Positions 14,908 to 22,640 of a DNA stretch of 24,286 nt are shown here, piece after piece. The translations under genes were made by a program, and so were the position numbers. The stretch is from Bacillota bacterium (GTDB lineage Bacteria; Bacillota; Clostridia; Christensenellales; Aristaeellaceae). The first letter of the stretch is position 1, and the number at the start of each line of letters is the position of its first letter. The stretch lies in NCBI GenBank assembly GCA_023415715.1, contig JAEZJP010000029.1, forward strand, positions 1 through 24,286, given 5' to 3'. Under the pieces are notes generated by a model, which had not been told where the DNA came from, made no database searches, and saw nothing but the letters and a program-made list of their open reading frames with translations.

Positions 14908-16122
14908 TTAAGGTCTTCCCAGCGTTCCGTCCGGCCGGCGGCAGTTGGTCCAGGTGGGCAGAGACGCATCGCAGGGGAATTTCGCTGCCAGCTTTTCATC
15001 GATGTCGATGCCAAGGCCGGGTTTGTCATTGGGATATACATAACCGCCTCTAAGCTCCGGCGAGCCTGGGAACACATCCTGGCTGGCCTGGCTGAACCCG
15101 GACCATTCCTGAATGCCGAAATTCCAGCTGGACACATCCAGGTGGATGTTGGCGGCATGGCCTACAGGCGAAACATCCCCAGGCCCGTGCCATGCGGTGC
15201 GAACACTGAACGCTTCGCAGAAGATGCCTAGTTTGCGCGCCGGGGTGATGCCGCCGATTTGACTGATGTGGCAGCGGATGTAGTCAATCAGCTTGTTGGA
15301 AATAAGCGGTGTCCACTCCCTGGGGTTCACGAACAGCTCGCCCATGGCGATGGGTGTGTGGGTTTGCTTGCGCATGAGCTCAAACCATTCACCTTGCTCA
15401 GGAGCCAGGGAATCCTCATAGAAGAACAGGCGGTAGGGCTCCAGCTCCTTGGCCATGCGGATGGATTCCATGGGTTCCAAATGCTCGTGCACGTCATGGC
15501 AGAATTCCACTGAAAAGCCAAACCGGTTGCGCATATAGTCAAACAGCTTGGTCACGGACAATTGATACTGCAAAGGATCGTAGTACGCCCCGCTGCAGGC
15601 GCCTTCCGGCCGCAGGGAGGTAAGCGGCTGGATGCCGCCGGCATTCCCGCCGTATCCGCCGTGCTGGAGCCTTATGACCTGCACGCCTTTTTCCATAAAG
15701 GCCTGTACCCGGTCGCCGACCTCTTCCAGCGTTTTCCCGTCGGCATGCCGGTAGACACGCACACCTTCGCGTACCTTGCCGCCAAACAATTCGTACAGAG
15801 GCAGCCCTGCCTGCTTGCCCTTGATATCCCATAGTGCCATGTCCACGCCGGACAATGCGGCGTTTTGGATGGGCCCGTTGCGCCAATAGGCGGACACCAT
15901 GGTCATCTGCCATATGTCCTCAATACGGGAAGCATCCTTGCCTACCAAAAGCGGTTTTAAGTAGTGCTCAACTTCATAAGCCACCGTCAAAAAACGCTGG
16001 GTAAAGGTGGCGCAGCCCAGGCCGTACAGGCCCGGTTCGCTGGTATCCACGCGGACAATCACCAGGGGAATGTTCTGCGGGGCCGTCAGGATCGGCCGGA
16101 TATCCGTAATCGTAAGCGCCAT
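14908..16122 (-). CDS. Enolase-superfamily sugar-acid dehydratase (ManD/RspA family)
   Basis: This cytoplasmic Mg-dependent dehydratase has 404 residues and belongs to the mandelate racemase/enolase superfamily, D-mannonate dehydratase (ManD/RspA) subgroup. Family members remove water from an aldonic acid to give a 2-keto-3-deoxy acid. Asp210 and His212 in HDVHEHLEP, Glu236 in FYEDS, Glu262 in MGELF and His312 in WHGPGD fall at the positions I recall for the characterised ManD. This numbering requires the ATG at 16120-16122, preceded by GAGGTGG, rather than the in-frame GTG nine bases upstream. Proline at 314 is notable, because residues here vary between active and weakly active members, so D-mannonate itself is not assured. 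It is the last gene of the carbohydrate operon, after the dehydrogenase and GH3 genes. Confidence 0.88.
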   Translation of the reverse strand: MALTITDIRPILTAPQNIPLVIVRVDTSEPGLYGLGCATFTQRFLTVAYEVEHYLKPLLVGKDASRIEDIWQMTMVSAYWRNGPIQNAALSGVDMALWDIKGKQAGLPLYELFGGKVREGVRVYRHADGKTLEEVGDRVQAFMEKGVQVIRLQHGGYGGNAGGIQPLTSLRPEGACSGAYYDPLQYQLSVTKLFDYMRNRFGFSVEFCHDVHEHLEPMESIRMAKELEPYRLFFYEDSLAPEQGEWFELMRKQTHTPIAMGELFVNPREWTPLISNKLIDYIRCHISQIGGITPARKLGIFCEAFSVRTAWHGPGDVSPVGHAANIHLDVSSWNFGIQEWSGFSQASQDVFPGSPELRGGYVYPNDKPGLGIDIDEKLAAKFPCDASLPTWTNCRRPDGTLGRP

Positions 16123-16146
16123 AAAATCCACCTCATTTGTTATGAA

Positions 16147-17010
16147 TTATTCGTCCTTTTTCTCCATCGCTGCGTCCTTATGCCGCTGTGCCCAGGCCTT
16201 ATCCAGCCAAACGGAGGGGGCAAACCATTCGGGCTGGCCGGGCAGCGTCAGCCCGCCGTCCACTCGGATGACGGTGCCGGTGATGTAGGTACCCTTGTCG
16301 CTGGCCAGGAAAGCCGCCAGTTCGCCGGTATCCCGCGGCACGCCCATGCGGCCCAGGGGAATGGAATCCTCAATGGGGTAATAAGGGCGCCCCCTCACAA
16401 TATCCCCGGCTTTGGCATCCGGGGGCGGATTGTTGGGGCGGACCCTGGTGGCGCCAGGCGCGATGCAGTTAACCCGGATGCCATAGGCCGACAGTTCCAA
16501 AGCCAGTGACTGGGCGGCACGGTTGATGGCCGCCTTGATGCCGCCGTATACGAAATCATCCGGATGGGCGGATTCACCCCTGGTGGAAGTGACAAAGAGG
16601 ATAGACCCGCGTGTGCCATCCCTGACCATGATGCGGGCAGCCTCCCCTGAAGCCATAAGATAACCGATGAAATTCGTATCCACAATGTACTGCAGGTCTT
16701 CCCTGGTGGCGGTGAGAATGCTGTTTCTTGCATCCCGGCCCGCATTGTTGATCAAAAGGTCGAGCCTTCCAAGGTCACGCCTGGCTTGCCTGACTACATC
16801 CTCCGCCACGCCCTTGTCCTGAAGGGAAGCGGAATAAACAAAGCAGCGGCGGTTCAGCTTTTCCACCTGTTCACGGGTAAATTCCGCCCCTTCGCGGTTG
16901 TGGGAATAGGTGATGGCCACATCGTACCCTTGTTCAGCCAGCACAATGGCGCACCCTTGGCCTATGCCGCTTGAGCCTCCGGTAATCACGGCCGCTTTTG
17001 TTGTTTGCAT
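16147..17010 (-). CDS. Short-chain dehydrogenase/reductase, probable sugar or sugar-acid oxidoreductase
   Basis: This classical SDR (287 residues) is cytoplasmic. Visible are TGGSSGIG (10-17), NNAG (88-91), the catalytic Ser at about 142, Tyr155 and Lys159 in YGGIK, and the C-terminal GTVIRVDGGLTLP typical of FabG/glucose-1-dehydrogenase-like enzymes. The ATG at 17008-17010 is chosen because AAGGAG lies nine bases upstream; an extension of 20 residues further upstream lacks family similarity. The gene lies 24 bp before the dehydratase start and 64 bp after the GH3 stop. The arrangement suggests oxidation of the released sugar to an aldonate or reduction of a keto-uronate, either of which would feed the dehydratase. 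The exact reaction is inference. Confidence 0.9.
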   Translation of the reverse strand: MQTTKAAVITGGSSGIGQGCAIVLAEQGYDVAITYSHNREGAEFTREQVEKLNRRCFVYSASLQDKGVAEDVVRQARRDLGRLDLLINNAGRDARNSILTATREDLQYIVDTNFIGYLMASGEAARIMVRDGTRGSILFVTSTRGESAHPDDFVYGGIKAAINRAAQSLALELSAYGIRVNCIAPGATRVRPNNPPPDAKAGDIVRGRPYYPIEDSIPLGRMGVPRDTGELAAFLASDKGTYITGTVIRVDGGLTLPGQPEWFAPSVWLDKAWAQRHKDAAMEKKDE

Positions 17011-17074
17011 AAAATGCTTCTCCTTATAAAAACAATCTTTCTCCAGCCCAATATGGATAACCTTGCACATTCAT

Positions 17075-19723
17075 CTACAAAACAATTTTCCCTTCCAGCC
17101 TTAAATCCTCGCTGGAAGCACCGGCCATAACGGTAAACTCCCCCGGTTCCACCACCCACTCATACTGCTTGTTCATAAGTTTGAAAGCGTCAAAACCAAG
17201 GTCAAAAGTCACCGTTTTTGCTTCCCCAGGTTCAAGAGTAATCCGCTCAAACCCTTTCAAAAGTTTTGCAGGCGTAACGATGGAGGATTCCTCATCCCGC
17301 ACATATAATTGAACCACCTCATCCCCGGCCCGTTTTCCCACGTTCTCCACAGTCAGGGATACGCGCACCCCATAGGGCGTGCCGGTCTTTTTAAGTTTAA
17401 GGTCACGGTAATGAAACTCCGTATAGCTCAGCCCGTGGCCAAAGGGATACAGGGCATCCCGCTTGCCTTCCAAATATTCCGCGCTGGCGCCCGGAAGGCG
17501 GGAATAATAGCAAGGCAGCGTACCCACGCTTCGTGGAAAGCTTACAGGCAGTCGTCCGGCAGGGTTCACTTTCCCCGTCAGAACATCGGCAATGGCCTTT
17601 GCCCCCATCTCTCCCCCGAACCAGGGCACCACAATGGCGTCCAGCGCTTCTCCCGCGGTTCCCAATTCCACAGGCTTACCCACTTCCAGCACCAGCACCG
17701 TCTTTTTGCCTGCAGCTGCCACCCGCTCCACCAGTTCCTTTTGCCGGCCGTACAGCGTAAGTTCGCAGCGGTCCATACCTTCGCCGCTGGTTACCGTATC
17801 GTCACCGCACACAAGCACTGTTACATCAGCCATTTGGGCCAAGGCAACCGCCTTTAGGGCGGAGTCTCTTCCGTAGGGCATGAGGCTCAAGGTGACACGA
17901 TTGCCGCTCACATCGCATATGTACTCCGCAACAAAATGATGATGCTTGCCTTCGTCAAAATAAAACTCGCAGGCAGGCAGGGGCTGCTTGTGATCTCCGA
18001 AGCTGTCAATGACCAGCTTGTCATCCACATACAAGCGCACGCTGTCCTCGGTGGTGAACACAAGCTGACCCGCAAAGGAGCCCTCCCGGCCCAACGCTTC
18101 CGGCTCAATCACAAATTCCCCTTCCATGCGCACGCCATATCCCAAAAAGCGCAGATCCCGGTGGGGCTTGGCCAGGATCCAGTTGAAATTGACTTCCCCC
18201 ATCACATCCTGTCCCACAGGTTTGTTGGAAAAATCCCCGTCGGCAAAATAGGTAAGCTTTACGCCGCTTTTCAGCCAGCCGGCGGGCATCAGCGTCACAT
18301 CCCGGTCGGAAATCGCACAGCCGTCCTCCTGGAGGATGCGCCAGCCGGGCATGGCCTTTTGCAATTCCTCGTACAGGGAGTGCACCTGATAGCCGTCCGG
18401 AACCGAGGCATAGCTGCCGATGCGCTGGCGGCGGGAGGATGGGCCGATGAGCGCCATTGTTCCGGTTTTCTTTTCTATGGGCAGCAGATGATCACGATTC
18501 TTAAGCAGCACCGTGGATTCGCAGGCCGCCTGATAGCACAACGCCCGGTGGTCATCACACCTTATTACGCTTAGGTATCGCGTTTCGGAGACATAGGGGT
18601 TCTCAAACAGACCCAGCTCAAATTTCACACGAAGCACGCGTCTTGCCGCATCGTTGATGGTCTCCTCGCTGATCCGCCCGGACTTAACCAATTGCAAAAG
18701 CCCGGACCGCCATACCGCGTTGGGATAATCGAACCCCTGCACATGCACGCCGGCCCTTAAAGCCATTTCCATGCTGGACAAATCATCCTTCGTCAGGCGA
18801 TGGTTGGTTTTCAGCCGGTTGATGCCGCCAAAATCGGAACGGACATAGCCTTTCAGCCCAAAGCGATCCTGCAATATCTCCCGCAAATAATGTTCAGAGG
18901 CCATCACCGCTTCGCCGTCGATGCTGTTGTAGCTGGCCATGGCGTTATATGCCCCGGCTTTTTTGATGCCGGCTTCAAAAACCGGAAGGTAATTTGTCTC
19001 CACCTCCCGCACGCCTGCCCTGGCCGGGCCGCAGTTGACACCGCCCTCCGGAATTCCGTGCACACAGTAATGTTTTGGTTCGCAGACCACGGTGTCGGGA
19101 TCCTTGATATCCCGTCCCTGCTCCCCGCTGACGATTTGATACGCCATTTCGCTGGAAAGGTACGTATCCTCCCCGAAGGTTTCCTCCATGCGCCCCCAGC
19201 GGGGGTCCCTTGCCACATCCAGGTTGGGGGCCAGTATCTCATGGATGCCAAGGCTCCGCGTTTCCGATGCTATGGCATGACCCACCGCACAGGTCAGACT
19301 CCTGTTAAAGGATGCGCCCAGGTTCAGCGGCATGGGAAAAACCATAGCGCCAGGGTAGCTTAAGCCATGCAGCGCCTCCCCCGTAAAAATGCACGGAATG
19401 TTAAGGCGAGTCTTTTCCACGAACCAGCGCTGGAGGCGGTTTAATACCTTGGGCACGGAATACACATCGTGCACAAAGCCCATGCCGTCCGGCCCGATGG
19501 CCTCCTCCACCCTGTCCCAGTGGAAATCAGACGATGCATCCACCGCACAAAAATGCTTGGGATGCACCTTCGTGGCCAGTTCCACGCCCCGTATCATATC
19601 CGTCTGGGCGATTTTTTCCTCAAGCGTCATCCGGGACAGCAGGTCATTCACCCGTGTTTCAATGGGCAGGTCTTTTTGCCGGTATGGTTCTTGCACGGCG
19701 ATTTCCTCCGTAATGCGCATCAT
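17075..19723 (-). CDS. GH3 beta-glycosidase with PA14 insert
   Basis: This 882-residue glycoside hydrolase family 3 enzyme has no signal peptide, so it acts inside the cell on imported sugars. Visible are the N-terminal TIM-barrel block with EALHGL, APNLDVARDPRWGRMEETFGED and EPKHY (KH 217-218); the nucleophile Asp297 in VRSDFGG; the second domain with VLLKN; a PA14 domain at roughly 486-615 including FTTEDSVRLYVDDKLVID; the likely acid/base Glu648 in SGEGMDR; and a C-terminal fibronectin-like domain ending in YEWVVEPGEFTVMAGASS. PA14 inserts in GH3 enzymes often shape oligosaccharide specificity. No good Shine-Dalgarno precedes ATGATG (19718-19723), which follows an intercistronic hairpin, so expression may depend on readthrough. 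Linkage specificity (glucoside, xyloside or other) cannot be read from the sequence. Confidence 0.93.
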   Translation of the reverse strand: MMRITEEIAVQEPYRQKDLPIETRVNDLLSRMTLEEKIAQTDMIRGVELATKVHPKHFCAVDASSDFHWDRVEEAIGPDGMGFVHDVYSVPKVLNRLQRWFVEKTRLNIPCIFTGEALHGLSYPGAMVFPMPLNLGASFNRSLTCAVGHAIASETRSLGIHEILAPNLDVARDPRWGRMEETFGEDTYLSSEMAYQIVSGEQGRDIKDPDTVVCEPKHYCVHGIPEGGVNCGPARAGVREVETNYLPVFEAGIKKAGAYNAMASYNSIDGEAVMASEHYLREILQDRFGLKGYVRSDFGGINRLKTNHRLTKDDLSSMEMALRAGVHVQGFDYPNAVWRSGLLQLVKSGRISEETINDAARRVLRVKFELGLFENPYVSETRYLSVIRCDDHRALCYQAACESTVLLKNRDHLLPIEKKTGTMALIGPSSRRQRIGSYASVPDGYQVHSLYEELQKAMPGWRILQEDGCAISDRDVTLMPAGWLKSGVKLTYFADGDFSNKPVGQDVMGEVNFNWILAKPHRDLRFLGYGVRMEGEFVIEPEALGREGSFAGQLVFTTEDSVRLYVDDKLVIDSFGDHKQPLPACEFYFDEGKHHHFVAEYICDVSGNRVTLSLMPYGRDSALKAVALAQMADVTVLVCGDDTVTSGEGMDRCELTLYGRQKELVERVAAAGKKTVLVLEVGKPVELGTAGEALDAIVVPWFGGEMGAKAIADVLTGKVNPAGRLPVSFPRSVGTLPCYYSRLPGASAEYLEGKRDALYPFGHGLSYTEFHYRDLKLKKTGTPYGVRVSLTVENVGKRAGDEVVQLYVRDEESSIVTPAKLLKGFERITLEPGEAKTVTFDLGFDAFKLMNKQYEWVVEPGEFTVMAGASSEDLRLEGKIVL

Positions 19724-19733
19724 TCAGAACTGG

Positions 19734-19766
19734 CAATACCGGCGCTGGTGTACAGCGCCGGTATTG
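19734..19766 (-). other. Intercistronic hairpin between binding-protein and GH3 genes
   Basis: CAATACCGGCGCTG (19734-19747) and its exact complement (19753-19766) form a 14-bp stem with a 5-nt loop. No T-run follows on either strand, so it is unlikely to be a simple terminator. It lies between the binding-protein stop (19791) and the GH3 start (19723). It could protect the 3' end of the binding-protein message or mark a processing site. Confidence 0.7.
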
Positions 19767-19790
19767 GCCTAATGGTATTGTTTATCCTGA

Positions 19791-21266
19791 TTACTTTCCA
19801 AGGAACGCATCAACCTGAGCCTGCGCGGCGGCAAGGATGACATCCAGGCCGGCAGCCTTCTGCTGGTCGATCAGGCTCTGCACCGCGGTGGCGGCGTCAC
19901 CGGCCAGGCCCACTTCGATGATCTTATTCATGTCGGTGTGGATCTGGTCGCGCTGGGCGGCTTCGATGGACACATCGGTCTTGTCAAAGCTGAAGGAAGC
20001 GAAGGGAGAGTTGACGTTGTTGGGGTTGGACTTGGCAAAATTGGCTTCCTCGGTCCAGAATCCGGGGCCGTAGGAGAAGTCGGGACGCATGAACTGCGGC
20101 TTCCAGTAAGCCCAGCGTCCGCCCCACTCCATGTAGTTGGAGTTGGCGCCGTTCATGCCTTCGGGGAACACGGCAGCTTCGCCATCCAGCACATAGGTGG
20201 TGCCAAGGATGCCGTAGTGGAACATATCGTAGAGTTCCTTGTCGGTCTGCAAAAGGTTCATGAACATAAGGGTGCGCTCGGGATTTTCGCTCGTTGCGGG
20301 GATAGCGGCCACGTTGGCCAAGGGGGTACGGTTGGCGGAGAGGCCATCGGGATTGAGAACGCTGAAGTCCCAACGGGCGCCTTCTTCGACCCAGGCGCGG
20401 TTCTGGCGGGCGAACTCATGGGTGCCCCACTTGGAGATCAGCTTTCCCTGGTCAATCAAGGCGTTGTGATCGGTCTTGTCGGTGAGAACGTCCTTCCAGA
20501 TGATGCCTTCGTCCTGCCACTTCTTGGCCCAGGTGGCGAACTCAAGGTAAGCCTGGGTCTGCTCCAGCGGCTGCACCTTGTATTCCGGATCCTTCAGGTC
20601 AACGACCAGGGAGTTGCCGATGTCCACCAGGTTGTACTTGATCAGTTCGCCGTCCAGGGAAGCGGCTTCCAGGATGTACCTGTCGGGATAGGCTTCCTTG
20701 AGCTTATGGGCAAGCACGTCCACATCTTCAAAGGTCTTGATGGAGTCGGGTTCAACGGTGATCCCCTTGGCTTCCGCCAAGTCGCCGCGCCACTGATAGT
20801 GGGTGCGGTTGTTCATGACCATAGTCCAAGGCAGGGCCACGATCTTGCCCTTGTAGGTGGCAGCGCTCAGGGCGCCGCTTTCCTGATAGGCGGCATACAG
20901 GTCGGGAGCGTACTTGGGCAGAAGGTCCGTCAAGTCCATATAGGCATCCATGGCGGTCATCTGGTAGTAGCCCAGCCAGTTGCCTTCAAAGTTCATGTCC
21001 CAGGCGTCGCCTGCGGCGGCCTTCACCAGCAGCTTTTGCTTATAATCGTCGCCGGCGATGAACTGTACGTCAAAATCACAGTTCAATACATCGCGGTACT
21101 TGTCGGCAATGGCTTTAAAAACGTTGTCTGTCTCGGATTTCTTGTCGCCGAAGAAGATAAAGTGCAGCGTCACAGGCTCCAGCTTGCTTTCCGCGCTTGC
21201 CAGCGTCAGGGGTACCAGCGCGATGACCATCATCAGCACCAGCACAAGGGAAACGAGCTTCTTCAT
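19791..21266 (-). CDS. CUT1-type carbohydrate ABC transporter substrate-binding protein
   Basis: This is an exported extracellular solute-binding protein of family 1 (491 residues), the capture component for the two permeases upstream. The signal peptide is MKKLVSLVLVLMMVIALVPLTLASA with an ASA/E cleavage site near 25, and no lipobox cysteine. The mature part begins VTLHFIFFGDKKSETDNVFKAIADKYRD and resembles LipO-like proteins that work with LplB/LplC-type permeases, including a C-terminal GPGFWTEEANFAKSNPNNVNSPFASFSFD region (DUF3502-like). AAGGAGG lies well placed before the ATG at 21264-21266. A 444-bp gap with tandem repeats separates it from the permease gene. The ligand is presumably an oligosaccharide matching the GH3 enzyme downstream. 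Confidence 0.92.
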   Translation of the reverse strand: MKKLVSLVLVLMMVIALVPLTLASAESKLEPVTLHFIFFGDKKSETDNVFKAIADKYRDVLNCDFDVQFIAGDDYKQKLLVKAAAGDAWDMNFEGNWLGYYQMTAMDAYMDLTDLLPKYAPDLYAAYQESGALSAATYKGKIVALPWTMVMNNRTHYQWRGDLAEAKGITVEPDSIKTFEDVDVLAHKLKEAYPDRYILEAASLDGELIKYNLVDIGNSLVVDLKDPEYKVQPLEQTQAYLEFATWAKKWQDEGIIWKDVLTDKTDHNALIDQGKLISKWGTHEFARQNRAWVEEGARWDFSVLNPDGLSANRTPLANVAAIPATSENPERTLMFMNLLQTDKELYDMFHYGILGTTYVLDGEAAVFPEGMNGANSNYMEWGGRWAYWKPQFMRPDFSYGPGFWTEEANFAKSNPNNVNSPFASFSFDKTDVSIEAAQRDQIHTDMNKIIEVGLAGDAATAVQSLIDQQKAAGLDVILAAAQAQVDAFLGK

Positions 21267-21293
21267 GGGGCTTCCTCCTTTTTATATTCGCCG

Positions 21294-21306
21294 CATCGCG
21301 GCAAAA
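21294..21306 (-). other. Short hairpin in the leader of the binding-protein gene
   Basis: GCCGC and GCGGC form a 5-bp stem with a 3-nt loop just upstream of the AAGGAGG of the binding-protein gene. A second small inverted repeat (GGGGC/GCCCC) lies upstream around 21318-21335. No clear promoter was found here. Their role is unknown. Confidence 0.4.
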
Positions 21307-21349
21307 ATCTATCGAATGGGGCACGCTTCCGCCCCCAATCAATACAGTT

Positions 21350-21673
21350 CTGCGCACCGTCCCGCGCTTCGCTTGTCCGGTGTTCCGCATTTCCGCTCCA
21401 CGGTAATGCTCCAGGCTTCGCCCTACAAATCTGCGCACCGTCCCGCGCTTCGCTTGTCCGGTGTTCCGCATTTCCACTCCGCCAAAATGCTCCAGGCTTC
21501 GCCCTACAAATCTGCGCACCGTCCCGCGCTTCGCTTGTCCGGTGTTCCGCATTTCCGCTCCACCAAAATGCTCCAGGCTTCGCACTACGAATCTGCGCAC
21601 CGTCCCGCGCTTCGCTTGTCCGGTGTTCCGCATTTCCGCTCTGCGTAAATGCTCCAGGCTTCGCCCTACGAAG
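21350..21673. repeat. Tandem array of four 81-bp repeats inside the sugar-transport operon
   Basis: Units start at 21350, 21431, 21512 and 21593, an exact 81-bp period. The first about 45 bases of each unit (CTGCGCACCGTCCCGCGC... to GCATTTCC) are identical in all four copies. Each unit can form CACCG/CGGTG and GCATT(T)/(A)AATGC hairpins. Most differences between copies lie in the loop of the second hairpin. Because 81 is divisible by three, frames stay open through the array and create spurious proteins; no start site or family supports coding. It fills most of the 444-bp gap between the second permease and binding-protein genes. Confidence 0.88.
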
Positions 21674-21709
21674 CGGAGGTGGCGCCGCAGCGCCGGAGTA
21701 TTGCTTCGT
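21668..21709 (-). other. Stem-loop directly after the second permease gene
   Basis: ACGAAGC (21668-21674) pairs with GCTTCGT (21703-21709), enclosing an inner GGCGC-CGCA-GCGCC hairpin (21681-21694). The outer stem begins inside the last 81-bp repeat and ends one base before the permease stop codon. No T-run follows, so it looks like an mRNA-stabilising or processing structure rather than a terminator. Confidence 0.5.
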
Positions 21710-21710
21710 C

Positions 21711-22625
21711 TCAGCCCTTTACGGCGCCGATCATGATGCCTTTCACGAAATACCTCTGCACAAAGGGATACAGGAACATGATGGGGCCTGTGGTGATGAT
21801 GACAAGCGCCATACGCACCGCGTCGCTGGGGATGGAGGCCAGGAGCTGCTGTACCTGGGGCGAGGATTCCATGGTCTGCAAAAACTGGATATTGGCGATA
21901 ATCGTGCGAAGCAGCATCTGCAGTGGTTGCAATTCGCTGCGCTCGATGAGCATAAGTCCCAGCCACCAGTCGTTCCAGTATCCCAGTGCAGTAAAGAGCG
22001 TAACCGTTGCCAGCACCGGTGTGGCCAGGCGCAGGTAGATTTTGCGGAAGATCAAAAAGTCTGACGCACCGTCAATTCTGGCAGATTCATACAGTTCTTC
22101 GGGGATGGAGTGAAAATAGTTGCGGATCAAAAACACATACCAGGGGCTGGCCATCATGGGCACGATCATGGCCCAGATGTTGTTCTGCAAATGCAGGTAG
22201 CGGGTGCAGATAATGTACCAGGGCACCATGCCGCCGTTGAAAAGCATTGTGAAGAGCACATAAAAGTTAAGTACCCGGCGGAACTTCATTTGCTTTCTGG
22301 CCAACACATAACCCATCATACTGTTGACCATCAGCGACATAAATGTGCCGACGACCGTAACGAACAGCGTCACCTTATATCCGTTCACGATGGCTGTGGA
22401 GTTGACGAAAAGCGTTTCATAAGCGGCAAAGGTGGGCTGCCTTGGGATCAGGCGGAAGCCGTACAGCGCGGCCTCGCCCCGGCTTGTCAGGGAGCCCGAG
22501 ATGACCATCAAAAAGGGATACAGGCAGGCGAAAGCAAACAGGCCCACGAACAGATAGACCAGTATAAGCCCCAGGGTCATATGCCTTCTTTTTGCCACAA
22601 CCAGTTTTGTTTGTGCGCTAACCAT
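21711..22625 (-). CDS. CUT1 sugar ABC transporter permease, LplC type
   Basis: This 304-residue integral membrane permease of the MalG/LplC branch has a short cytoplasmic N-terminus, about six helices and the EAA loop ELYESARIDGASDFLIFRKIYLRLATPVLATV that contacts the ATPase. It ends in KGIMIGAVKG, a very typical C-terminus for this branch. It starts 15 bp after the first permease gene, preceded by a purine-rich AAGGGGG. It forms the transmembrane channel with the LplB-type partner and takes substrate from the binding protein encoded next. No ATP-binding subunit is encoded in the operon, as is usual for these systems, which use a shared MsmX-type ATPase. Specificity is unknown. Confidence 0.94.
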   Translation of the reverse strand: MVSAQTKLVVAKRRHMTLGLILVYLFVGLFAFACLYPFLMVISGSLTSRGEAALYGFRLIPRQPTFAAYETLFVNSTAIVNGYKVTLFVTVVGTFMSLMVNSMMGYVLARKQMKFRRVLNFYVLFTMLFNGGMVPWYIICTRYLHLQNNIWAMIVPMMASPWYVFLIRNYFHSIPEELYESARIDGASDFLIFRKIYLRLATPVLATVTLFTALGYWNDWWLGLMLIERSELQPLQMLLRTIIANIQFLQTMESSPQVQQLLASIPSDAVRMALVIITTGPIMFLYPFVQRYFVKGIMIGAVKG

Positions 22626-22640
22626 GTGTCCGCCCCCTTC

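Noticed and set aside
21350..21673. CRISPR array
   Set aside because: The 81-bp units are contiguous with no unique spacers of regular length, variation is limited to a few loop bases, and no cas genes are nearby.
21115..21966. A minus-strand frame of 283 codons crossing the 81-bp repeats, rich in Arg/Gly with a repeated 27-residue unit
   Set aside because: It overlaps the start of the binding-protein gene and the end of the permease gene in another frame. Its repeat is a consequence of the DNA array.
19938..22064. A very long plus-strand open frame (708 codons) antisense to the binding-protein gene, the repeats and the second permease gene
   Set aside because: It mirrors GC-rich codon use of two well-supported minus-strand genes and the 81-bp repeats, whose length keeps frames open. 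It has no family similarity and no ribosome binding site in context.
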